Shown piece by piece: positions 10,530 to 21,318 of a stretch of 64,000 nucleotides of DNA. This stretch comes from Micropterix aruncella (taxonomy: Eukaryota > Arthropoda > Insecta > Lepidoptera > Micropterigidae): contig OX155980.1 of NCBI GenBank assembly GCA_944548615.1, positions 37,144,381-37,208,380 on the forward strand. The letters are read 5' to 3'. The translations under genes and the position numbers were made by a program. Under the pieces are notes generated by a model. It saw only the letters and a program-made list of their open reading frames with translations, was not told the DNA's origin and made no database searches. Each line of letters opens with the position of its first letter. Position 1 is the stretch's first letter.

Positions 10530-11285
10530 GCTGTGGGATTACTTACCTCATCGAATTGCAGAATAATACCGCTTTCCACGGAAAGTAGACTTCAAATAGG
10601 TAAGACAAAAATTTGTCTGCCGAGTCTCAGCTTGGAGGGCTTTATACAACAGGCATTTCTTTTCGCGCAATTTAATATATTAAATAAACGGGTTGAGAGC
10701 CACAGCTTCCAGGAGACGCCCATTCAACTTTAAAATAGGTACAACGCTGCCTGCAAAACGTGCCTAAACATCTATATTACATCTATAAACATCTATATTA
10801 GGCCGAAATCACACTTACCCTTGCACGATGGGTTGAAACGGCACTTCTGCGGACTTAGGAATCAAGTTTGTTTTTCCACTGTTTTCTTTATAGCGATGGA
10901 TATACCTTATTATTCCTAACAATAGTCGACCTATGTGTTTTTTTCCTAAACTTATAATTTGGGCATAAAAAAATATTTTCAGATTTTTTGTATGGGACAG
11001 ATTAAAAAAAATCATGTCTGCTTTGTCCTGATACATCCCGCTTCGTAACCCTTTTTATCTTAATCCTTGTCTCATCTACTATCATTCTGAATATTAAAAA
11101 AAATTACAAAAATGCCATCTTGTCAGATGCCGGAGAAATGATTAAAAACACATACATATTTCAAAGCATATTTTTTTATTATCTTAGGTTAGTGAAGTCC
11201 AAATTTTATGCGGAATAGTAAGTAAAACTACGTAATAAGACAACTAACTACCTAAAACCTAACAATAGTAGATACAAAATAATGA
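10530..11285 (+). repeat. Dispersed repeat X, forward copy
   Basis: Bases 10540-11050 recur as the reverse complement at 32130-32640, and bases 10830-11285 recur in the same direction at 26585-27080, with many differences. The composition is AT-rich, with landmarks AATAGTCGACCTA and GGGCATAAAAAAATATTTTC. No coding function or terminal repeats were identified. It is an unclassified mobile repeat by multiplicity. Confidence 0.7.
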
Positions 11286-12866
11286 TTTAGGCATTTCTCT
11301 TATTTCTTATTTCATCACGGTCATTTTATACCATCACTAACAACCAGAGTACCCTAATTAAGTAATTATTGACTTACTGACAATCATTAATTAATAGTTA
11401 CGTAAAAATGATAACACTAACTTCTGAGGCATTACAAGATCTATTGAAATTGGTTTAGCTAATACAAGTGCAAACAAACAAATGCAATATATAGATTATT
11501 AACGAATCACATAATAAAAAATATGTAATCCAGGGAACATTACCCAAGTAGCACAAATTGGCTATATAAAGGTCACAGAAAGTTATCGCTACAGCTTTTA
11601 GTCACAAGAACTGGTAATATAGCAGTCATATAATCGTTTATATAAATCGTCTATACCACCGGATTAGGCGCATTTTATATGGCTTTTAGCTGAATAGTGG
11701 CTGAATAGCACATAACGGCTACCTTTGGTAGTATAAGAAAGCTGAATAAGCGCTTATAATTCACTTACAGCGCTTGCTGTGGCACCCTTATATAGCCAAC
11801 GGCTGTAAAAGTGTCTCCAATCGATACTTTATTACTTATTCTAGTCGGGTAATGCCTTGAAATGATATAGAATGATAACAAACGAAAGCTGCATCATCAT
11901 TTGCCGTCGCAAATACAGAATTCCTAATGGATACTAATATATTGTATTTTATTGAGTTTAAAATGATTGTATGTAGTTTAATACACCAAATTCTCTTGCG
12001 GACATCGTTTCATCGACAATATTAAGTAACATGTCTAATAAAATTCTAACGCACCTTCAAAATTTTAATATTTTAACTTAATTTTAATTCATAATTATGG
12101 TTTAAAGTTTTTTGTAAATTAATTTTATTTTTCGCAGTAAAAAAGAACATTTGCTGGGTATCATTCACACACTTTGAAATAAGATTTACCTATAATAAGT
12201 GTATTTTAAGACCTAAAATGCCTTTAAAAGTATAATACAAAAATTTTAGGCTATATAATATGATAGAAATGATTCGAAAAAATATGGCCGCTTTGCTTAT
12301 ATCTGCAACTTTATTATAGCCTTTATAAAACTATAAGTTGCATAAGTGAGGTCCTAGTGACAACTTTACAGCTTTAACTCTTTGTAAATCAATTACTGCA
12401 CTTCAATATGACTATAGGCTGTATAAGGGCGGGTCTTGCAACCAATCTTTGGTGGAGTAAAAAGCCATTACTCGCTCATTATATAAGAAAAGCTGAGTAA
12501 ACCTTTATATGACAAAATTATATGACTAAAGCCAAATTGCTTTAAATGACACCTTTACATAGCTGATAGTTAATCTGTATGCCTTTACATGATATGACTT
12601 ATAATTTATTTATTTATTTATTTATTTATTTAAGAATTAATTACTATGAAACATTGATTAGCTTATAAAAATAACAGGAACCGAATGGCAAACCCTTAAC
12701 CTTTTGCTTATTTGTTTCTGTCACCCAACTGGGACTAGCCCGTTCTAGGGTGGACAGGAAAATAATCAAAGCTATATTCGGCACTTCTTATATGGCTTTT
12801 GTGCTAGCATGTTAGTTGGGTATTATAATGATAAATTAAGGTAATTTAATAAAAATGTGTATTTGG
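11286..12866. repeat. AT-rich dispersed repeat Y (possible non-autonomous DNA element)
   Basis: This is dominated by AT-rich words such as GGCTATATAAAG and TTATATGGCTTTT in both orientations. Ends near ACCCAAGTAGCAC (11542) and GTTAGTTGGGT (12811-12821) look like terminal inverted repeats flanked by ATT. However, an inverted partial copy at 27085-27480 continues homology to about 12866, so these may not be true ends. No coding frame. Confidence 0.5.
12603..12634. repeat. (TTTA)n microsatellite
   Basis: A run of seven to eight TTTA units within repeat Y, identical in copy 2 at about 47607-47638. Confidence 0.9.
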
Positions 12867-13782
12867 AAACCAAATATAGAATAAGTTTTATTACTTCCAG
12901 TAAAACCTACTTCGGCAATGAGGTTTTTAGCAGATGTAAGGATTCAGCCTCATCCTTCACTTCACCGGGATTTTGTCTCCATTTGGAAGAGGAAATAACC
13001 CTCAATTACTGTGCAGGTGCACGTTTGCGGTCTGCGCACCGTCGACACGAGGGGAAATTTGCCGTGTGCCTTTTAGGCTAAATTAAAAACGATTTTTTTC
13101 ACCTTCTAGCGTGTTTTTCTTTTGTCTTTTGTGCGTCTGAGGGAAAAGGATTTTCTGTGGGCCAAATCCAATGCCCATCAGTATTTAGCCCACTCTCTGA
13201 GATCATTTCCTTTTTTTTTAGGGTAACTTTTTTTTCTTTTTCAAAATTTCTTTTTTGGTATATTTTTTTTTAATTAGTTTCCGTCTTTACCTTTAAAAGA
13301 CAGGTGGCGTCCATGTAGATATTTTTTTTGGTTTTGGTGATTCAGCCGTGTTTCTTAAAAAACACGGTGGGCTTATAACTTCAAGGTTATAGCAGGAGGG
13401 CGATTATAATGCAATTGAAGGGTTAATGCATTTAAGGAGGCAACACTTTGGGAGGCAAGTTCTAAACAAACTTCGAATATATCGCTCCCCCGAAGAATTG
13501 GATACTGGTGGTAAGTTAACGGAGGCACAGGGGATCTGCAAAGGTCGCAGTGCACCAGGAAGCCTATTCTTGAAAAATGTAGCCTCCAATGTATTAATAC
13601 CTCCAATTAATACCTCCAATGTACAGGGGTGATAAAAATCTGTGTCAATTGCAATTCTCACGATTAGTTTTGTACAAAATACATAGAATAAAAATTGGGG
13701 GCTTTACTGGCTTATGCGAATGGGACAGTGGTGATTGTAATTATGTTTACTGCAATTTTATTTTGCCTACGGTGTTAATTTG
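12867..13782. other. Unassigned sequence
   Basis: Only short frames without recognisable motifs are present (for example 12857-13081 and 13426-13632). T-rich runs lie at 13200-13340. A small inverted pair, CCGTGTTTCTT/AAAAAACACGG, lies near 13347-13371. Nothing supports a gene. Confidence 0.5.
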
Positions 13783-14690
13783 ATATTGAAGAAATTTCGT
13801 TTGTTTCAGGTTACCTTTTGTCATCATCACCAAAGTCATATTGTAAAATACCTCGAAAAAAATCCAAATTATCGCTTACACTGTCATGTTAACATCAATA
13901 GCGCCGCAGGCAACATTTTTTTTCGAATTTCGCGCGAAATTCGAAAAAACTTTTTGTATGCGGTGATATTCCCATATTTAAGAATTTTCTATTGTTTCAG
14001 GATACCTTTTGTTATCAAAACGCAGTCATTGAAAAAAACCTCGAAAATAGTTTATTTTTTTATAATATCGCAGACATGTTTTTACGTGTAACCCACATTA
14101 TATTTACGTGTAACTTTTCGACACTTATATCCTTTTACAAATCTACACAGTTTCATTAAAATCTATTTTAATATTATTTTACTCCAATTGGATACTATTT
14201 TAATTGTTTTTTCAATGACTTTGCATATTGATGACAGTAGATAAGTATCCCGAAATATCGTTTGTTTCAGGTTACCTTTAGTCATCAATACACAAAGTCA
14301 TTTCGTAAAAACTTCGAAAACTGTCCAATTGTTTTAGATGATCGCTAACACATGGCTATAGTATCAGCGCCGCAGACAAAATTTTTTTTTTCGAAGAAAT
14401 TTCGTTTATTTTAGGTTACCTTTTGTCATAATCACCAAAGTCATTTTGTAAAAACCTCGAAAAATATTCCGATTTATCGCTTACACATTGTCATGTTAAC
14501 ATCAATAGCGCCACAGCAACATTTTTTTTTCAATTTTCGACCGAAATTTGAAAAAAACTTTTTGCGTGCGGTGATATTCCCATATTTAAGAATTTTCTAT
14601 TGTTTCAGGATACCTATTGTTATCAAAACGCAGTCATTGAAAAAAACCTCGAAAATAGTTTTTTTTTTAAAAATATCGCAGACATGTTTT
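13783..14690 (+). repeat. Degenerate tandem repeat, about 300-bp theme
   Basis: The phrase TTTCAGGTTACCTTTTGTCAT or a variant recurs at about 13804, 13998, 14265, 14410 and 14605, each followed by a CGAAAA-rich stretch. Block 13783-14087 is repeated at about 14390-14690 with an incomplete block (14233-14387) between. It is AT-rich and non-coding; the 75-103 residue frames across it are a by-product of the repeat. Confidence 0.75.
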
Positions 14691-15057
14691 CTCACGAGCA
14701 TGCCATCATTTTTGTAATATCGCGACTTGTTATCGATATTAGAGAACTCGCGATTTATCGACTATTTAACGACACTACTCCTGAAACGATATGGCCGATT
14801 TGTTGAACTTTAAGATTAACTGAAAGATTATGACAGATTCGGAATCTGCGTGGTGAATATAGTGCGGTGACATTTCAAAAGCAACAATCCAGGAGAGGTT
14901 CCTATACTGCAGTTATACCGAAACCATTACCTATACCTACTATGAGGCCACCAGAACCAGAGTGGCTCAAATACAAAAATCATTTTTGTGGATATGGTCC
15001 AAAGTGACAGTGACACTCATGACAGTGGCAGGATTGCCACTAAAGAAATTCATTATG
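14691..15057. other. Unassigned sequence left of gene B
   Basis: No gene was found. From about 15018 the sequence becomes homologous to the region left of exon 1 of gene A (about 32675 onward), so the left edge of the gene duplication lies near 15018. Confidence 0.55.
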
Positions 15058-15065
15058 GACATGTA

Positions 15066-15476
15066 GGGGGGCGCCAGTTTTGCATGCGGCAAACTTGCAC
15101 AAATGTCACTTTTGACAGCTCCAAATTTGTTGAGGGCAGATTTGCAGGAGGCAACCTTGCAGGCCGCAACCTTCAGTACATCAAATTAAATGTTTTAAGT
15201 TTTTCTGTTAGGTTAGGTTAGGGTTTTCTTTCCCTAAAATCGAAGTGACATTAATTACCGGCATCCTTGTAGTGGATGATTTAGTACATCAAACTAAACA
15301 TTACAAAAAAAGGTTTTAAGTTTTTCTGTTAGGTTAGGTTAGGTTCTCGAAACGTCAGTTTGACATTTGCAAAACTGCCTTCTGCAAGATTGCCTTCTGC
15401 AAAACTGCCGCCTGCAAGAATGCCGTCTGCAAGATTGCCGTCTGCAAATTTGCCTTCTGCAAGTTTGATGGGACCC
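15066..15476. mobile_element. 411-bp MITE with 15-bp iteron arms
   Basis: It is flanked by the 8-bp duplication GACATGTA (15058-15065 and 15477-15484). The paralogous promoter of gene A has a single GACATGTA at 32714-32721 and no insert. The ends GGGGGGCGCCAG and (reversed) GGGTCCCATCAAA lead into inverted arms built of 15-bp units like TTGCAGACGGCAATC. Two GTTAGGTTAGGTTAGG motifs lie in the middle, within direct repeats of about 50 bp (15173-15222, 15282-15345). The superfamily is unresolved; the 8-bp duplication fits hAT, P or Merlin. Confidence 0.85.
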
Positions 15477-15484
15477 GACATGTA

Positions 15485-15888
15485 CATCATTAATATTAAT
15501 CAAATTAGTCGAAACTTTTATTTAAAGAAACCATTATTAATCTCGATAATTTTTGAAATAGAATTTTCTTTATTTTAACGTTTGTTTCTAGTTTCAGAAG
15601 AAAATAATGTTCTAAAATGTTGCCAGCGCAAATATCGCGGTGTAAAGGGGCAAACGTCATATTATCGGCAAACATATATTTTGACGTTTACGTATTTTAC
15701 ATTCAAATCCAATTCAAATCGTAAACTGTGTAACGCTTTGATTTTGTAGAATAAAACGGATCCGTGACTGATTTCAACTGTTTTTCGCTTAAATATTGAT
15801 ATTTTAATGTTTCTTTCGACAGTTTGATAATCTTATACTAGTTTTTTAACAAACTGACCAACCTTTGAGGTTAAGTCTTTGTTTGTGT
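15485..15888 (+). promoter_or_regulatory. Former 5' flank of gene B
   Basis: Homologous to 32722-32890 and 33720-33934 upstream of exon 1 of gene A, including the last 100 bases before the A start codon. It lacks the CpG-rich foldbacks and the double TATCGATA found in A. Whether it drives transcription is unknown. Confidence 0.6.
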
Positions 15889-15903
15889 TAGGTTAGGTTA
15901 GGC

Positions 15904-16135
15904 GGTCTAAGTTGTGTCCGTCCTGCGAGACGAAGGCGGGCTGTAAGGACATTCGGTTCATATACGCGAAGATGGTCCCTATCAATAATACCGAACTGGA
16001 GGCAGTGAATTCAAAGCTGGGCGATTCGCAGGCGCGCGGTTTAAAGATGGAAATGGAAATTAGCAATATGCGCTCTGTGCAGACTACGGTATCGACTGAA
16101 ATTACAAATTTCAGCCGATTGAAAGTTATGTGGAA
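15904..16135 (+). pseudogene. RFWD3: RING-deleted exon 1 remnant of gene B (unit 1)
   Basis: Homologous to residues 84-179 of gene A exon 1. The start codon, acidic N-terminus and six of the eight RING ligand positions are gone, replaced by a 15-base filler containing TTAGG repeats; only the last CPSC pair remains. A second in-frame loss removes about 17 coiled-coil residues after SVQTT. The splice donor (AA then GTGAGTAG) and phase are kept, so an mRNA could still join to the WD40 exon at 20367. The first in-frame ATG is at 15972. The remnant is either non-functional or encodes a RING-less protein; sequence alone cannot decide. Confidence 0.85.
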
Positions 16136-16588
16136 GTGAGTAGATGTTTGTTTGTTTAACCATTAAGTACTGACTTTCCATTTTAGTTACATAAGTGCCG
16201 ACGTGATGTCTGCTAGCTGGACCACTAAAAAAACTGTTGTTTCTTGATGTTTTTCTAAAAAAAAACGTGTATGTGTTTTTAATATATCTAGTTATTGTAC
16301 AAGTAAAACAAAATATACAAGTTCAAACATTTATACAAAATTCGGGTCGATATCGTCGGAGTGGACTCTAAGCTAAAATTTCTTTGTGCCTTTATTTTGA
16401 GGTCTTCTTTGATATTTTTTCTTTCTGACAGGAACACTCTTATTTTTATTTGTGGTTGCCCGTTTCATGCCCGAAGTACCTGGCCGATCAATTTTTATAA
16501 CTAACTAAATAAAATAGAAAAACGATATAATCTGAAAAAAATCGTATCCAAAAAAAGTTACGTAAATTCAGGCGAGTGTTATGACAGA

Positions 16589-17312
16589 TAAGGAATGCAA
16601 TCTCGGTATACCGAGATCTCGAAATACCAAGATCTTGAACTAATTTTGCAAGATTAATTTTGCCTGCAAAATCACACGCAATCTTGCAAAATTTGCGAGT
16701 TCGAGCAGCAGCATATTTCATGACGATTTAGGGGCGCACGCCGTCACATCCTGGAAATTCCCAGCACTATAAGGACAGATCTTCCTGGGAAATGGAACGG
16801 AACGTCGCAGGCAGTGCGGCAGTTTTTTTTCTCCAATTTGCAATGGTTTTTGTGCGCTTAATGTAATAATTTGATAACGCAGAGTGTTCCAATTATATAT
16901 TAGTAAAAAAGTTTATATTAGTAAAAAATATAATAGTTTCCTGTCGGAAATTGGTTTCATATCGTTAAATTTGTGTCATCATGTCATCGAACATAGTTTA
17001 TAATGAGTTTAATAGTTCGCTGGAAGTATGGAAATACTTTTTAAAGGCTGACTGCTCAGTGCAAATTGTGTAAGTCTATTCTGAAAACGACGGCACGTTT
17101 TCCTAAAGGTTTGCACGTACATATGTATTCTAAGCAAAAAATTAATACGATCCAAAAAAAAGTATTACAAAATGCGACTCCATGTCCATCAGGTCTGAAT
17201 ATATATTCTGAATTCTGCAAGATCTTGCAAAATACCGAGATCTTGCAAGACTGACCTCTTAAATCTTGCAAATACCGAGATTGAAGATTTTGCTGCTAGA
17301 TTGCTTTCCCTA
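16589..17312. mobile_element. Non-autonomous hAT-like element (copy B)
   Basis: Orthologous to 5451-6442, with flanks ATGACAGA (16581-16588) and ATTACAGA (17313-17320). It lacks the TTAA MITE, leaving an empty TTAA at 17041-17044. Confidence 0.87.
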
Positions 17313-17662
17313 ATTACAGACCACTCGCGACCTAAGAAAAATCAAAACTCACCGGAATCGCACACGCCGACACAACCACTCACCACGAATACTGCCGGGC
17401 GACTGCTCGAGGGCTAGACAGGAGGGCGAGAAATACGTCCCCCCTAACACAGTGTAATTAGAATTTTCAAACTCTCAAAGTGTCTGTCAGACCACACGTC
17501 GGTACTTAACCCCTGGGTGGCCACACACGGCGATCGGCGTTTTTCGTATTATCCATATTTATTCCATTATCGGCTCTATTTCTCCCTCCACTGCGGTAAA
17601 AGCCTGCCATTGAATAAGCCATTGTTATATATTAGTATGCTTGTACACACCTTCTACAAAGG

Positions 17663-18310
17663 GAAAAGTCTTTTGTCACTTGAGACGATAAACTTACTTA
17701 TTTTGATATGAATTCATAATTATTGATAATATGACCAATAAACATGAATAATTATTTTTTAAATATAAAAATCTACTTTTTGTGACGTAAATACAAAATT
17801 TAGACATGTTTTCCCTTACTTTTTTGTAGGCATTACTAAGCTCTACAACTTTTCCCTAGAACTCAATCATATATCTCTCATCGTTAAAATAGCGTTCGTA
17901 AGAAACGTTTTCATTCGACTGTTTTTCTCCGAATTACTTTGTAAATCCAACGACCACGAAAAAGTCTTTTCATTTTTCGGCTTTCATATAGCCATATGAC
18001 ACTCCCAAATAACGTGGCTTTCTATTCGTAAAAGAATTTTCGAAATCAGTTCAGTAGATCCAGAGATTACTTCCTACAACGTCACAAGCTTTACCTCTTT
18101 ATAATATTAGTATAGAAGTATAGATTACGACACGGTCGTGGTTCCATACCTATGTCGTATTATCTCTAACTATTTATTCAGTAAAAGGTAAAAGTCTTTT
18201 GTTTTAAACACTTGAGGCAATAAATTTACTTATTTTGATAAGAATTCATAATTGTTGATAATATGACCAATAAACATGACCTAACGATTTAAATTATTTT
18301 TTTAATATAA
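17663..18310. repeat. Direct repeat pair and RTE-like tail
   Basis: About 120 bases at 17663-17785 (AAAAGTCTTTTGTCACTTGA and on) recur at 18186-18310 with changes. Between them, 18040-18122 ends in CTTTATAATATTAGTATAGA, the typical 3' end of insect RTE-derived repeats. Confidence 0.6.
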
Positions 18311-18603
18311 AAAAATATATTAAAAAATCACCATAATATCGCGCACTCGGTTGGTTATCGTCATAACTATTCAAATATTTGTCCAAATTTGTCCAAATGA
18401 TGTACTGTAAAAGACAAAATTTATTTACTTTAGATACCAGATGTGTTAAAAGTATTTATTTTGATATAATAATCAATTTATTACTACCAAATGTACGTTA
18501 CAAATAATTTTTATTTTTTTATTGTATTTATGGTTCACTATTTTGGCGATAATGGCTTACACATAAAATATAGATATATGCTATCGCTGGCTTTTTTGTA
18601 GGT

Positions 18604-18975
18604 CTATTTAAGATAAACATTTCCATTGTATATTATATACGTGTAACTCCAACGGTTTTTGCGGCGCACGCCAGAATAGCTCGCAGATGGCAGATTTTTT
18701 CCTACTTCTTCTTCTTCTTCATCAGCGCGCATTCGCCAACCGTTAGGCATACGCCTCTCCAATCCGGATCGGTTAGTTTGGTTTGGCAGCCTGATCGTAC
18801 CCAGAGAGATTCTTAACATCCCCTGCCCCCCGTTACGGTAACCGCTGCCGTGGCTCGGGCTAGTACGCTGCTGGGGACTGGGGGCCGTGGTAAGGTTGTA
18901 CTGTTCATCATCATGATTGGAGGTATTTAGCCCGATACCCGCCACGTCGGCCACACGTCTTTGCGAGCTCCACAC
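18604..18975 (-). CDS. Hypothetical 123-residue frame, function unknown
   Basis: An open minus-strand frame starting MWSSQRRVADVAG, with a polar middle and an acidic DEEEEEVGK run near residue 85-93. Base composition is richer in GC than the flanks. I do not recognise the family; it has no catalytic motif, signal peptide or membrane segment. It lies in the intron of gene B between RTE-like tails and is identical in copy 2. A fragment of a retrotransposon ORF is the most likely origin; a real gene is unlikely. Confidence 0.25.
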   Translation of the reverse strand: MWSSQRRVADVAGIGLNTSNHDDEQYNLTTAPSPQQRTSPSHGSGYRNGGQGMLRISLGTIRLPNQTNRSGLERRMPNGWRMRADEEEEEVGKNLPSASYSGVRRKNRWSYTYIIYNGNVYLK

Positions 18976-19108
18976 TTTCAGGAAAATATTTCCATTTCCT
19001 AGGCTTGTGGCAACATGGTCGGGTATTTAACCACCGAATTGCAGTATATTTTCTAAATTTATTATTTAATTATTATTTATTGTTGAGAAAATTTTAAAAA
19101 TATATGTT

Positions 19109-19354
19109 GACGCTTAGAATTTAAATTTCGAATATTAATTTCTTAGATTTTTTCCTACTTACTTGACAGTTATCGTTATATTTTAGATAATTCACACTAG
19201 ATCTTTATAAATTATAGCCTATGTGTTATTCTGATGTGTAAGCTATATTATTGTAAAGTTTCATCAAAATCCATTCAGTAGTTTTTGCGTGAAAGAGTAA
19301 CAAACATCCATACATTCTTACAAACTTTCGCGTTTATAATATTATAGTAGGATT
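19109..19354 (+). repeat. RTE-like 3' tail, left copy
   Basis: Contains TTTCATCAAAATCCATTCAG, AGTAACAAACATCCATACAT and a TTTATAATATTATAGTAGGA end, as in RTE/BovB-derived insect repeats. It is repeated at 19932-20171. Confidence 0.65.
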
Positions 19355-19361
19355 ATATATA

Positions 19362-19913
19362 CAGGGTGCGGCAGTGAGGACGGACGGTTTTAAAAAAATC
19401 ATAAAATAGTTAATTTTTACTCAAAAACATATTTATTGATGGAATCAGGTTCGCAAGGAAATAGCATTTGAGACAGTCAAGTGTGGAAAATCACATCAGG
19501 CATGTGGTGGCCGAAATCGTTGATGCAGTGCTGGAGGCGTTCCAACATCAATCTTTCAACTTGGGCGACTTCCACGCGAATTGCGTCCTTCAATTCGTCC
19601 AGAGTTCGGGGCTTGTTATCGTATTCTTTAGCCTTGAGGTGTCCCCATTAGAAAAAATCATTCCACGCAATTCGCGTGGAAGTTGCCCAAGTTGAAAGAG
19701 CGATGTTGGAGAGAGTCTACGCAAATTTCCAAGAACGCCTCCAGCACTGCATCAACGATTTCGGCCACCACATGCCTGATGTGATTTTCCACACTTGACT
19801 GTCTCAAATGCTATTTCCTTGCGAACCTGATTCCATCAATAAATATGTTTTTGAGTAAAAACTAACTATTTTATGATTTTTTTAAAACCGTCCGTCCTCA
19901 CTGCCGCACCCTG
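19362..19913. mobile_element. Palindromic Tc1/mariner-type foldback element
   Basis: Termini CAGGGTGCGGCAGTGAGGAC are perfect inverted repeats, flanked by TA. The arms extend about 190 bp or more each (19362-19560 against 19720-19913). Reading inward on the minus strand at left and plus strand at right, the arms encode the end of an IS630/Tc1-type transposase (LERLQHCINDFGHHMPDVIF). The element is thus two opposed 3' ends of one transposon. Confidence 0.85.
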
Positions 19914-19931
19914 TATAATAGGATAGTAGGA

Positions 19932-20171
19932 TAGAATTTAAATTTTGAATGTCAATTTCTTAGATTTTTTTTCCTACTTACTTGAGAGTTATTGTTATAT
20001 TTTAGATAATTCACATTATATCTTTATAAATTATAGCCTATGTGTTATTCTGGTATGTAAGCTGTATTATTGTAAAGTTTCATCAAAATCCATTCAGTAG
20101 TTTTTGCGTGAAAGAGTAACAAACATCCATACATACATACAAACTTTCGCGTTTATAATATTAGTAGGATT
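19932..20171 (+). repeat. RTE-like 3' tail, right copy
   Basis: Direct repeat of 19109-19354 with scattered differences, ending TATAATATTAGTAGGATT. The two tails flank the foldback element. Confidence 0.65.
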
Positions 20172-20366
20172 GAAATGCGAAATATACAATAAATTGAAAT
20201 GCGTTTTTGTTAATTTTATCCCAACGGAAAATGGTGACCCAGCCGGTAATCCAACCCGGTACCTTGCATTGTAGATTAGGCAACCTGACACTAAGCCATT
20301 CGTCTACCATGCAATATTCAAGAAGATGAGCAAGAGAATGCATGCTGCTATTTTCTTTTGTTGCAG

Positions 20367-21318
20367 ATTTTCACTCGAGAAAACCTTAGATGTTTGCGCA
20401 CAAGGAACTTGCAGTGTTATAACGCACGACGCGGAGCGCTCCGTGTTATTCGTTACGAAACACAATCAGAATCCGTTCTCCCCAGGCTTCGGCATCAGCG
20501 CGGTCAACTACGACACGTTCGCGACGGGAACGAGTTTGAACCTGCACCAGAAGGCGATATGGGACATGTCGCATTCGGGCGAACGTAACTGTTTGCTGAC
20601 TGCGTCGCTGGATAAGAGTGCTAAGTTGGTGTCGATGAGTAGCGGTCGCGTCGCGACGAGTTTCGAGTGCGACATCCCGCTGTGGTCGTGCACTTGGGAC
20701 GTCGGGAACTCCGATCAGCTGTACGTCGGCGGTCTGGGCGGCGTCGTTTTGCAGTACGACGTGCGACAGCCGCGGATGTGTCTCGCACGCCTGCAGCAAT
20801 CCGATGTGTCGCCTGTCGTGTCGCTCGCGTCGACCCCTCACGGGATTCTTTCGTGTCATCTTAACTCGTTCTGGCTACTTGAACCAAACGGGCAAACGTT
20901 CGACTCGCAAAACATTCCAATCGATGGACCTTTCATATCGCTCACATACGATTCAAAATCAGAGAAATTTGTAATATCAAGTCGACCCAGTAAACTATGC
21001 CCGTTTTCCCGCCACAACGTCTGCCAGTTCAACGCCAACCGAACGACCGTCCAACAAACGTTCTCCGGTTCGACTATACAGACGGTGATGTCCCGATCCT
21101 GTCTTCTCAACCTCTCGGAAGACACTCTCGTGGCGGCACACTCCGAAGCCGACTCAGCCCTCACCCTCTACAGCCTTCACTCGTCCAGCAAAGTACAGAG
21201 CCTTCCTAGTCAAGATCATATAATCGATACGGCAGCAATCGCTAGCAAAAAAGACACCTTTCTCGCAACTCTCTCCGGAAACAAAGTGCGTTTTTACAAA
21301 GCCGTTTTGTGTTCTTAA
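20367..21318 (+). CDS. RFWD3: RFWD3-like WD40 exon (gene B, unit 1)
   Basis: This is an intact 316-residue terminal exon after acceptor TTTTGTTGCAG, in the same phase as gene A. It differs from the gene A exon at 21 residues by my count. Fifteen of these fall between exon residues 37 and 115 (for example PFSPGFGIS instead of PLFPGFGYS) and only six in the remaining 201 residues of that 3' part. There are no stops or indels, although the associated exon 1 has lost the RING. If translated with the 15904-16135 remnant it would make a coiled-coil plus WD40 protein without ligase activity. The alternative is a young pseudogene. Confidence 0.85.

Larger units (their letters stand above)
16136..20366 (+). 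other. Intron of gene B (unit 1)
   Basis: It runs from donor GTGAGTAG to acceptor TTTTGTTGCAG before 20367. The first 160 bases match the gene A intron start (34483-34620), and 16300-17660 matches 5160-6780. The retrotransposon insertion of gene A is absent here. Apart from the listed elements, 17313-17662 and 18311-18603 show nothing that I recognise. Confidence 0.8.

Noticed and set aside
11542..12821. Definite 1.28-kb MITE with ACCCAA ends
   Set aside because: The inverted copy at 27085-27480 continues homology past the proposed right end, so the ends are not established.
15203..15222. True telomeric array from TTAGG motifs
   Set aside because: Only three or so units at each place and embedded in a MITE or deletion scar, so not a telomere.
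15105..15480. Pentapeptide-repeat protein
   Set aside because: The repeats are inverted arms of a MITE with an 8-bp target duplication and an empty paralogous site; coding is incidental.
18604..18975. Conserved host gene
   Set aside because: Identity between units only reflects the recent duplication; it has no motif or intron signal. Kept as a low-confidence frame.
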